This document shows, one piece after another, positions 43,867-53,875 of a DNA stretch of 54,516 bases (the stretch's first letter is position 1; each line of letters opens with the position of its first letter). The position numbers and the translations under genes were made by a program. This DNA is from Cercozoa sp. M6MM (taxonomy: Eukaryota > Endomyxa: Ascetosporea): the NCBI GenBank assembly GCA_040357565.1, contig JBDODJ010000076.1; one strand, 5' to 3'. The notes under the pieces are model-generated. The model searched no databases, was not told the origin of the DNA, and saw only the letters and a list, made by a program, of their open reading frames with translations.

Positions 43867-46444
43867 ATGACTCTGCTGGGCGCGCTAAAACGTGTGTTGG
43901 CCAGTTTTGTTTGACCGCGTATGGCGCCGTTTTGTTTCTCGCCGATTTGGGGACGTGTGCGTTTCTTTTTCTGTCACCTCTTGTGTGCCTGCAGGCAAAA
44001 CTTCGGCGCTCGTTGGGAGACACAACACTCGGAATGAGCTCAGTGCGCTAGGCTTGCGCTTGTGGTATGATGCCTCGGGCAGCGACAAGAGTGAATCATC
44101 GGGCGAAGTCGGCGGCACGATTTGGGCGCTTTCGCCGTCTCGCACTCGTGTTTCTTTCTCGCATACGCTTCAAACGCTGTGTAAATTTGGTACGCACATT
44201 TTTCAGTTCTCTTCTGTGACTGGTCTGTTCACGAGCTGTATGTCTGTTGCAGTGCGTCGGGAAGAACACATCCTGCTCATCGATGTGAATAAAACAATGC
44301 CAGTGCTCGAGTTTAAGGTACACTGCTCTGTAGTGTTTGTATTGTGGTGTCTTTACAAGTGAGACTGAGTGTGTGTGTGTGTGTTCTGACGCTTGCAGGC
44401 AAGGTGTCAATATCTGCCGTTTGGCAAGGCACACGAATCGCTCGAGGTGCTGCAGCGATTGGCGACAACGACGCTGCAGTGGCTGAGAGCTTCGTCGCGA
44501 AACCTCGTCGTTGTCGCCGTGGAAGATGCGCCTCTGCACCTCTACCCAGGCACTTGCTGTTTCATTCAGATTGTTTCATTCAGATTGTTTCATTCATACT
44601 GAGGTTTCTCTGACCGGTACTTTTACAGGCACGCCGTTGGACACGGCCAAGTGGCACACGAGTGCAGCCTCGATTGTGGGTGCTGGCCTGCTGTCTGCGT
44701 GCTCGGAGTCGACGGCGCAGGATGCCTTCTTGCAGCTCAGCAAGCGCAAGGCGTCGCTCTGGCGTAGGATCGTGCGAGCCTCGTCGATGACTGCCGATGC
44801 ACCTTCCCAGCGAGAGCGTCGACCGCGATCGATGAGTGCTCGTGCTCTGTGGGTAGACTGGCGTTGCTGTCAATGCTGTTTGCGATGTTTCCGTGCCTCA
44901 GCAGGTGGGCAGTGCCACGCTTCCGTCGGTTCGTCGTTTCTGCAGCGATTTCGATGCCCTGCTGGCACAGGCAGAGGAGTGCCAGTCGGCCGTTGGCAGC
45001 GCGAGTGCCAAGGACGCGGTGCTGCTGCACTCGATCGAGATGCGACACATGCCGAACGTGAAAGCTCGCAAGGGCACACGTCTGCTTCTGACTCTGACTG
45101 ACACGGGGAAGAATCACTTCGTGTTCTCGTCGCTGCAACACGGCGCCCTGCGATACCTCATGCTCAACAAGCCTCGCAAGGTGCCTTCTCTATGCACACA
45201 CACCCATGTGTACAAGTGCACATATGTACAAGTGTACATGTGCACATGTGTACAAGTGTATGTGCATGTGTACAAGTGTACATGTGTACATGTGTACAAG
45301 TGTACAAGTGTGCATATGTACAAGTGTACAAGTGTACAAGTGTATGTGCATGTGTACAAGTGTGCATGTGTACATGTGTATGTGTATATGTGCATGTGTA
45401 CTAGTGTGCACAAGTGTGTTTGCATGTGGCGTGTGTGTGTGGTCAGCCGCGTTCGGTGCACTACTACGGCAGCTCGGTGTTTGTGAATGTCAAGAAGAAA
45501 GTGAGCGCCTCGAGCGAGTTGCAACTGCGCGCGTACCACGTGCCGAAACGCGCGTCGTCGCAGCGGCCGCGGCGGCCTCTGTTCGTGTGCAGACTGGCGT
45601 CGGCACTGATGGCGCCCTTGCCAGACAAGGAGCTCGACCTGATGTACCCGCAGGAGAGTCCGGTGTCAGGACCATCAGAGACTGCAGAGGTGCCCTTGCC
45701 GAACACAGAGGGCCAGCCGTCCAACGAGGACGATGACGCCAGTGTGGCCGACAGCAGTTCCCTCACCGTCGAGTCCGACAAGGCGGAGGAAAGTCTCATT
45801 GTGGATGAGGAGGTACCCCATTGCAGCTTCCTCACACATCAGTGTACTCGCGTATACCAACAGAGCGATAGCGAGGACGATGCCTGCATGCGGCAGGACT
45901 TCCCGGTGCCTCTGCACCGCGTGCTAGGCGTGATCACCTTCACGAAAGACGAGCTGGACCACGCCTTGCTGCAGCGACTGTCGGGCAGTGTGCAACCTCT
46001 GTACCACGACGACATGCTTGTGCGCTTCTGGTTCACGACGCCTCCGCTCGCTGCCGAAGCTGTCGATGTGGTAGGTCTCTCGGGGGGGGGGCAGGCAGGA
46101 GGGTAGGGCACACCCCTTGTGAAACAGGAAGGGCAGAGTCCGGTGAGTGCCTCATGGCCAACGTCGCCGTCCGAGGAACGCAAGCAGTCGGTCAGTATGA
46201 ATGCCGCCAGTTTGGATGCCGCCAGTCTGGATGCCGCCAGTGCTGACAATCTGCCGAGTGACATGGCTGAGGACGACGACGATGACGAATGGCACCTGCA
46301 GAAACAGCAAGCTGCTGCTGCGGCCTCGCCTGGCACGGAGCAGCACGAGATGGCGCTGCTGCCGGCCGAAGTGCTCGACGATCCCGATGCGCTGCATCAC
46401 GCGCTTCGGCACCACTTCTCGCAGCAGGTGCCTCTGCCTTTCAT

Positions 46445-46500
<56 letters not shown>

Positions 46501-47152
46501 TTTAACAGTATTTCTCTTTGTTTCCTTGTTTCTTTGGTTCTTTGTTTCCTTTGTTTCTTGTTTGTTTCTTTGTTTCTTGCTTTGTTTCCTTGATTCTTGC
46601 CTTGTTTCTTGCCTTGTTTCTTGCTTTGTTTCCTTGTTCACTCACTCACTCATGATTCATTGAACTGTTGGAGTACTTTGTTTCTTGGTTTCTGTGTCTA
46701 GTCATTCGTCTGTTAACTACTTTATTCGCGCGTTGGTGTGTTCAGATGCAGCGCCACGTGGCCTCCGATGCCAGCAGTCCCAGTGTCGCCGCCAACGAAA
46801 GCGAAGGAAACGCGAGCGAAGCGAATGAGCGAAACGACAGCGAAAACGATGGCGAAAACGACAACGAAAACGAGGAAGAGGTTGCCAACGCCGGCGGCGA
46901 TGAGGCAGTGGCCGAGTTCCTCGTGGAGCACAACGGCATGTCGCAGGAGGAACGCGACATGATGCTGGCACAGATGCTGCAGGCGCAGTACGACGCCGAA
47001 CAGCAGCGCAACGTGCGTCGTCTGCGACGCGAGCACCGCGCCCAGCAGCGAGCCATTGCGCGCATGCAGCGTGAGGTACACGCACACATATCGTGTGTAT
47101 ATATGTATATATATGTATATCTATATATATATATATATGTATAGATATATTG

Positions 47153-47183
<31 letters not shown>

Positions 47184-47319
47184 TTATATATATATATACA
47201 TCAGTATGTAACATAAAATGTATCAACATATAGACATATTATAGAATACATCTTATATTGTATTATAAATTTGTCTACATAACTATTTTGTATATAGATA
47301 TATATATATATGTATATAT

Positions 47320-47362
<43 letters not shown>

Positions 47363-47946
47363 TTCATATTTATTTATTTACTTGTTTATTTATTTATTTA
47401 TTTATCTAGATATATATATATATATATATATATATACATGGATATAGAAATATAGATACAGAGGCACGTGACACAGTCTATGTATTTCTAGCGACGCGAT
47501 GCGCAACGACTGAGCTACGACGCGCTGATGGACCTGTACATGCGCGACAACGGACGCCGCCTGGCTGCCTCCAAGGCGCAGATTGCGGCACTGCCGATTC
47601 AGCGCCTGCGCGAGGGTGCCGTCTCTGCCTCTCATACACTCTCACTCTCTCTCTCTCTCGCAACACTGACTTCTATCCCTTGTGGGGTTGCAGGGTCCAA
47701 GTTCCTGCGCGAGCAGGCAGACTGCCAGATCTGCAAGTGTGCCTACGAAACGGGCGACGTGCTTCGCACCCTTCCGTGCATGCATGCCTACCACCGATCG
47801 TACAGCTGTTGTCTTGAGAGAGTTTGGCGACTCGGCTGTTGGTTGTATTGATGTGTGCTTGCAGCTGTGCCGATCGCTGGCTGCGGCAGAAGAAGACCTG
47901 TCCTGTGTGCCACTTTGCCATCGATGCCACCTGTGTCAACCACTGA
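43867..47946 (+). CDS. PTEN/auxilin-like pseudophosphatase + tensin-type C2 + RING-H2 fusion
   Basis: The start at 43867 gives MTLLGALKRVLAS. The N-terminal exons form a PTEN-like phosphatase fold: REEHILLIDVNKTMPVLEFK, QYLPFGKAHESLEVLQRLAT then TTLQWLRASSRNLVVVAVED, ASIVGAGLLSACSESTAQDA and FLQLSKRKASLW. In PTEN and auxilin the strand VVHCxxGxxRTG sits where this reads VVVAVEDAP, so the catalytic Cys and Arg are absent. A tensin-type C2 domain follows (VLLHSIEMRHMPNVKARKG, HYYGSSVFVNVKKKVSASSE, GVITFTKDELDHALLQ, LYHDDMLVRFWFTTP). Long acidic linkers and a helix (QEERDMMLAQMLQAQYDAEQ) lead to a C-terminal RING-H2: CQICKCAYETGDVLRTLPCM, then HAYHRSCADRWLRQKKTCPV and CHF. All eight zinc ligands are present. 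The stop is a TGA at 47944-47946. The predicted role is a lipid- or membrane-recruited ubiquitin ligase. Large introns carry TG, TA and TTTA repeats. Confidence 0.8.
45187..45430 (+). repeat. TGTACAAGTG repeat in RING-fusion intron
   Basis: This intron is filled with degenerate TGTACAAGTGTACATGTG-type units, palindromic through the GTAC core. It produces long false frames on both strands. Splice borders are GTGCCTTCTC near 45181 and CAG near 45446. Confidence 0.85.
46446..46640 (+). repeat. CA/TA dinucleotide and CTTTGTTT repeats in intron
   Basis: A CA run (46446-46462) passes into a TA run (to about 46497). Degenerate TTTGTTTCTT units follow to about 46640, all within one intron of the RING fusion gene. 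Confidence 0.85.
47093..47460 (+). repeat. TA and TTTA repeats in intron
   Basis: This intron of the RING fusion gene contains several TATATA runs and about twenty TTTA units (47310-47405). It shows no coding character. Confidence 0.85.
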
Positions 47947-48675
47947 GGTGCCAAGCGTGGTGCTCATACCTTGTGTGTGGAGCACACGGTATGTTCCAAC
48001 GACGGCCACGCTGCCTGATCTGATCACGATCTATCCCGAGACATCCACGGGAATCGTTTGATTCAATACTTCACTTGCTTTCACTGCTTCGCTTGGCGGA
48101 CGACGCAGTGTTTGCTCCAGTTTTGCCTTAACAAATGTTCTATCACGTCACTTCCGGTCAGTTAGTGAGTTGAGTTAGGAAACCAACCATATAGTTCCTG
48201 CACCAGCCTGGGGTGCGTGGGTCACAAGAGCATGGCCGTGTCTCCGCCCGCATAGGGGAGGACCATACAACTCCCCTTTTGACAAAGTGCATTATACCTG
48301 GAATACGATCCCGGGAGTTTTTCAGGACTCTTCGGGGTTTGGTTGGTATGGTGTTTGACAGCTTTCCGTTCTGATGCAAACTTATCGTTCGGTTGCATTC
48401 CGCCGCTGCGACACCCCCCCCCCCCTCGCGTATCATTTTATTTAGTTAATTTAGTTCAGTCTGCAAGGTACACTCTCCAACTTCTCTCAACCCTCAGACT
48501 TTGTTGGGTTACTTGACTCTACCAACTCTCAGACTTGATTGAGACATGGGTGACCTGCAGTAACGTAACAAGAGGACATGCCTTCTAACTAGCGAACATT
48601 AGTTTCCGCTTCGACCGACGTCTTCTAGTTACTGGCACGGTTCCCTCAATTCAGCCATGATGGTTTGTCTTGGAG
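47947..48675. other. Convergent spacer, 0.7 kb, with poly-C run
   Basis: This lies between the convergent ends of the RING fusion gene and the coiled-coil gene. It holds a run of about 14 C at 48412-48425. It also holds one copy of a 20-nt sequence (TGCATTATACCTGGAATACG, about 48288) that recurs inside the neighbouring coiled-coil gene. No supported gene. Confidence 0.45.
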
Positions 48676-49531
48676 CTACCCGTGGACCGTACCGCTCGAC
48701 TCGTCGCCGATTCTGTCAATAGATTCTTCCATCTCTTCTTCAGTAAGTTTAGCATCGGCATTTGGAAGGAAGATCTCGAAGTTGCTGTAGGTCCTCTCAT
48801 CACTCTCCGTCCTCTGACAAAGCCTTGAAAACAAATTTATTTGTCTTAGTAATTGCATTATACCTGGAATACGGGGTCGCTTGCCAAGCTGCACCTTGAC
48901 CTCAACGAGGGGGGCTGCAGAACGGTTTGCCTCTTGAACAAGCGGTATCAGGCTCGTTTCCTTGAGACGTTGAATCTCCTGGCCAAGCGCTTGGTTTTGC
49001 CGAGTGAGTTCTGCTATTCGGCCTTCTTGCTCCGCGACTCGTGCTTGAAGTGGCAGAAGCTTCGCCTTTTTGTGGAAAAGGATGTGGCCCCGTGGAAAAC
49101 TGAAAAAGTGTGAGGGTTACAATGAGCGCCTGTCGTCGTTCGCGGGCAGCATCGCGGGCAGCATCGCGGGCAGCATCAAATTCTTGGATTATATCGGCAG
49201 CGAAAGCATCAAACACTCGAGTCATTTCGTCGGTAGCGCCCAAGGCGCGTAGCGCTTCCTTTCTGTCGTCGGGCAGGTCTGGAAACAGAAAACACAAATT
49301 ACGGTTTGGTTGGTGTGCGAGCGAAAACCAGACCAGCCATAGCTCTATCTTAATCGATCGAAACGAGGGTTCGGAAGCCTTGTATTAGTCAGCCAAACAA
49401 CTTCGATGTTGCGCCCGGCGACCTACCGGCTCAAAGCACCGCAGAGCCCGAACCACCATGACGACCACAGTGAACCAGTGAACTAACAAGAAGTGATCAC
49501 CTGGAGCCGCGACGCAACATTCCGCGGACAT
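48676..49531 (-). CDS. Small coiled-coil protein, unknown function
   Basis: Exon 1 starts at 49531 (MSAECCVAAP) and joins across a 0.2-kb intron, in phase, to DLPDDRKEALRALGATDEMT and VFDAFAADIIQEFDAARDAA. A second intron (GCG to TTTTCAG) leads to a leucine-zipper-like coiled coil: LLPLQARVAEQEGRIAELTR followed by QNQALGQEIQRLKETSLIPL. The C-terminus is acidic (TYSNFEIFLPNADAKLTEEE, MEESIDRIGDES) and ends with a TAG at 48676-48678. The family is not recognised. The coil would support dimerisation. A short GATGCT/GCCCGC triple repeat at 49145-49175 encodes the ARDAARDAA run. Confidence 0.6.
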
Positions 49532-49954
49532 GTACACCGAAGTCGACTGGTTGGTGCGTCTCCGATCACCAAGGCGTCAACTTACTTCGCCGCCTCAGAT
49601 ACCGTATACGCAGTTAATGGCGTGCAGTTACCGTACGAAGGACGTCAATGTGGTAATTAGCATATCGTATCTATCCCGTCCGGTTCTTCGTGCGTATCTA
49701 CCTATGGAAGAATTTACCGTAGATTTCCTCGGTACGAGTCGTGACGGGCTTGACCGTGAAAAACGCTGGAGTCGGTTGACTCTGCAAGCTCAAAGCTTAG
49801 ATTTTGATTGCACGCGTGCGCTGTTCGACTAGCAGCAGTGCGATTTTGCACTATAGTGGACGGTAAGGCCGCGACTCTTTCGAAATTCTCAAACTGGCAA
49901 ACTGAAAGACCTGTCGAATTTCGAAATTCCCCGTTTGAAATAAAAAGATCCCGG
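49532..49954. promoter_or_regulatory. Divergent region between coiled-coil and MYND-finger genes
   Basis: This 0.4-kb spacer separates the start codons of the minus-strand coiled-coil gene and the plus-strand MYND gene. An open frame crosses it on the plus strand, but it lacks protein character and has no partner exons. Confidence 0.4.
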
Positions 49955-51809
49955 ATGTATCGCTTAAACCGACTCACCAACAAGAAGCACACACAAGCTC
50001 GTTGTGGGGTGTGTGGCACAGCAGCGTCCTTCGGCTGCTTGACGTGCGGGGCCACGTTTTATTGCTCGAAGAAGCACCGACAAGCAGATGTGTTGCACTC
50101 TAGGATCTGCTCATTGAGGCACATGATTGAGGTTCTGAAGGCACCGAACGCAGGACTCGAGCAGAGCGAACTCGCTTCTAATTTGCTCGATGTTGACTTA
50201 CTTCGCCGCGCTGCCATGGAAAGTTTCTCTGGAGAGACACACCACATCCGACGAAAAGACTCTGACTCAGCAGGACTCAAACTTTTCCAACTCAACACGA
50301 AGCGCAAGAAGCTCCGAATCGTCCGAGATCTGCGAACCTGCATTATGCAGCTTTCAATCGAGAAGGCACGCGAGTTGGTTTCAGCAGAGACAGACCTCGC
50401 TCAGGAAAACCCAGAGCTGAAGCAACTCGAGGTTTCTTGCACCGCCATGCAAGCTCTGAGGTACGTTGAACTCTAATGCCGTGGCTATTAATGTGCAGAG
50501 ATCCTGTAAATTTACAACTTAAATTCAGGTCGCGAAAAGAGATCCTCGACGCAGAAAGGACAGCGTTCGAGTCATTCAGTCCTCCTGAAGCTGTCAACCT
50601 TCTGTCTTATGAGGAGCAGCTGAGCGAGCGCTCGATTGAGCCGCTTCTTTTGCTGGCACAAAGCGAAGTGCAGGCGGTCGAAGATCTTTACAAGCTGCAC
50701 TTCAAAGAGCAACCTTCATCGAAGGAAGACACAGCTGCCGCCACTGCCGAGACAAAAAAGTATAGCTCCGAGTTTAGCAGAGACATATCGCACGTGGCCA
50801 TTCCAGTAAGCAACTCGACTCTCTCGTGGGTTCGACAGTCTTCTTCGGCCTCATTGTCACCTCGTCTTCCACAGAGTAAAACGAGCGGAACTTTATCATT
50901 TTGGGCAAGGCGAAACAGTTCTTGTGTTGATACCTGGTAGGCTCCCCCGACACGCTGGCGCACCAAACGCGTCGGCACAAACGAAACGCGCTGCAGTACC
51001 TCAGTCGAGTCGAATGGGCACTCGAAAAGACCATTCGTGCCGTTCAGTCGCACGCCGCGTCGTTGACGCCTCAGCGGGCAGCGCTCTTCTGCCGCCGTGC
51101 GAACGAGTACATGCTGAGCCGAGCAGAGGCTGCTCTCTTGGCGGGCCGACTCGCTCTCGTCGACATCTGCGACCGACCGGCCGAGGCGCTGAGTGAGTCG
51201 CAGGTGCAAAGCATGAACTCTCACTTTGCCAGACACGTGTACTACACCGCCGAAGCTTGCGGACTGGAGCACCCTCGAACAGCGTGTGCGCTTTGGGAGC
51301 TTGTTCTCGCCTTCATCCAGCAGCAGAGCTTCGAGAGTGCCGTGCATGTGAGTCGTCGTATCGTCAAGATCCTCACCGACTGGGGTACTGAAGGCAAACT
51401 GAAGGACCTGCCTCACACGCCTGCCTCTTCGACACTGCTCGGAGTTTGCGAGAAGGTGCGCCACACCTTTCGACGTTTCCTGGGCAGCACAACGCACGAC
51501 ACGGCCGAAGCCACCTTCCTGCAGGCGCTTCTTGAGCAACACTTTGGTATGCACGACCTCGCCAGGCGGCACTTTGAGAGGGCGCACCAGTTGTTCCAAG
51601 CGCTTGGCGACAAGGCGATGCTTTGTGTCTTTGAGAAATGGAAGCTTCTCGACCGAGAGGAAGGGTCTCAATCGTCAGCCAGTGTCGATGCGGAGGACAG
51701 GGAAACACTGGGGAATGCAGAAGTCCCTGGTGAAGACGCTGCTGGCAGTTGTGGCGTGAAAAAGGACACGCTCGTTGGCGAACCAAACACAAGACCAGTT
51801 TCTGCGTAA
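49955..51809 (+). CDS. MYND zinc-finger/TPR protein, ZMYND12-like
   Basis: The start at 49955 gives MYRLNRLTNKKHTQARCGVC. The MYND finger reads CGVCGTAASFGCLTCGATFY then CSKKHRQADVLHSRIC; all eight ligands (C6HC) are present. Helical repeats of TPR type follow: LDVDLLRRAAMESFSG, IMQLSIEKARELVSAETDLA, LQYLSRVEWALEKTIRAVQS, EYMLSRAEAALLAGRLALVD, HPRTACALWELVLAFIQQQS, FESAVHVSRRIVKILTDW and FGMHDLARRHFERAHQLFQA. The tail is acidic and the stop is a TAA at 51807-51809. An N-terminal MYND finger followed by TPR-like helices over about 550 residues resembles ZMYND12, which in animals sits in the sperm axoneme. The orthology is tentative. The junction at 50805-50945 was not resolved; several GT/AG choices exist there. 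Confidence 0.7.
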
Positions 51810-52049
51810 ATATTTAAGTTTAGTGCATTCAGGAACAAATCCTTGGACCGTCGCGTACTACACTGCATGACGTCGTCAACGCAAGATCTAAAACTGGGCG
51901 GGGGACACAGACCAAACGGATTACAGTCCAGTACGGTCAGCCATCGCACGTAGGTCATGCATGATCGGGCGGTCGTATGTTACATTACATTACAATGGAA
52001 GACTCAGCTGACCAACGAATCGTCACGGCACAACCGAATCGGCGTCCAA

Positions 52050-53824
52050 TCAGTCGGCATGCGCAGCGAGACTCGACGCAGAGGTGGTCGAGGCAGCCGC
52101 CTGATCCGGACTGGAGCTCTCGAAGTTAGCACTGCTGGCACGCGCGCGTCTGAGCGTCAGTGTGCCGAACAGGTTGCGTCGCGTGCGTTGTCTCGTGCTG
52201 CTGCGTTCTCGTGTGGTCGGTTGCACCTGCTTTTGCACACACATAGAACTCCAGACCTAGTGAGACCTAGTCAACCTAGTGAGACCTAGTCATTCAAGTG
52301 CAACATGACAGGTAGGACTACCTCGGACTTCTCCGGAGTTGAAGCTCGTCGGTGTGACTGATGCGTCATAGTTTTCGAACGCTGTCGCAACTCGCCGGCA
52401 CTGCTTTTGACTCGAGCGGTTTTGTGCGCAGTCACCACCAGTCGCTCGTCGTGCACTTCCTCAGGTTGGACCTGCAGGGGAGAGGGGTAAGACAGAAGGG
52501 TAAGGCACGAGTGAGGAAGGGAGGGGGTCAGAGCGACAAGATTACAACGCGAAAGCCGTGATCCACAAGGGCAGTGACGATCTGATTGGCCATGACACCG
52601 TACACGAGTCGTTCCTCCTGCGTGAGCGAAGCGAAGGGTCGCAGGTGCGTGTGCCGCCGCTCGGCGTCGTTGCGAGTGCCGTCGTAGTGCCAGTCCTCGC
52701 TGCGCATCAGTTGCGCCCACGCAGCGTGCGCCACCTGACTCAGCTCGTTGCCGTAACTCAGCAGGACACGCGAAATGTGCTCGCGTCTGGTTCCGCGGTT
52801 CTTTGCGCCTGGGAGGGAGTAAGGGGTGTCGAAATAAGGTAAGAGATAAAGCATCCACGCACCACGCGCAGACGTGACAACGACGTCCGACTTCGAGTCG
52901 AGTCGCTCGCACACGAAGCCCAAAGCCAGCACAGAGGCCAGCACACGCTGTGCCACGCCGTTGTACACGCCCTGCAGGAACAGCGGCAGCGACCGAAATC
53001 GCACCATGAAGGGCTCGCGTTTCTCCTCCTGACTGTACGGCTTGCCCTGCTGCCAGCCTGCAGTCAAACCAATACTGAGTCAAACCAATACTGAGTCAAA
53101 CCAATACTGAGTCAAACCAATACTGAGTCAAACCAATACTGAGTCAAACCAATACTGAGTCAAACCAAAACTGAGTCAGGTCACAAAAACAAAGCCGAGA
53201 AAAGTTACCATGCTGCTTCAGCGTGTCACACACGGCAACGTGCAGCTCCATTGCCAGGATCCATCTGAGAACAGCAATGTGACAGCAACAAATAGCACTT
53301 TGACCCCTCCCCCTTTAGTTTTCGTTTTTTCACCATCGGACCAACTTGTTTGGAACAAGAACCTAACGTACACGGGCAATTGCTCGAGCACACTGCGCAA
53401 CGCCGGTAGTTCTGACTGCGGGAAACTTGCGTGCCACTCACGCTGCTCTCTGCAACAACACACATACACACAAGACAGTTCACCGTTTTTTGATTAAAAA
53501 AAACAAGATACAGCTCGTGCTCTTCCAAATCGGCATCCGACAGTAGAGTCAACATTTCCAACTGTTTAACACATCAAATAAGCGAAACAGAGCACAGGAA
53601 AACCAAGGGCGAAAAGCAAAAAAATACAACTGCAGCGAAACGCGCCATTTCGAGTTCACTCGAGAACTCGAGTTTCCACTCTTTGCACTCCTCGGCCGCT
53701 TTGGCTTCCGAATCCACGTGTTTCCTGTGGCACACACACACCAAAATGGGCGGGGCTGGGTTAAATGGCTGCAATTATGACAGTTGTCTGGTCAAAGTTG
53801 TCTGGGTCAAAGTTGTCTGGGTCA

Positions 53825-53875
<51 letters not shown>

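Noticed and set aside
44344-44613. Small plus-strand Ala/Arg-rich frame (89 codons) as a separate gene
   Set aside because: It is a shifted reading of the RING-fusion exon at about 44400-44550, whose own frame continues the phosphatase-like domain.
45190-45430. Plus and minus frames of repeated CTSVHVYM or HTCTLVH
   Set aside because: They derive from an intronic TGTACAAGTG repeat and have no partner motifs.
49530-49832. Plus-strand 100-codon frame starting MYTEVDWLVRLRSP
   Set aside because: It lies in the divergent promoter region, has no family pattern and overlaps the start exon of the minus-strand coiled-coil gene.
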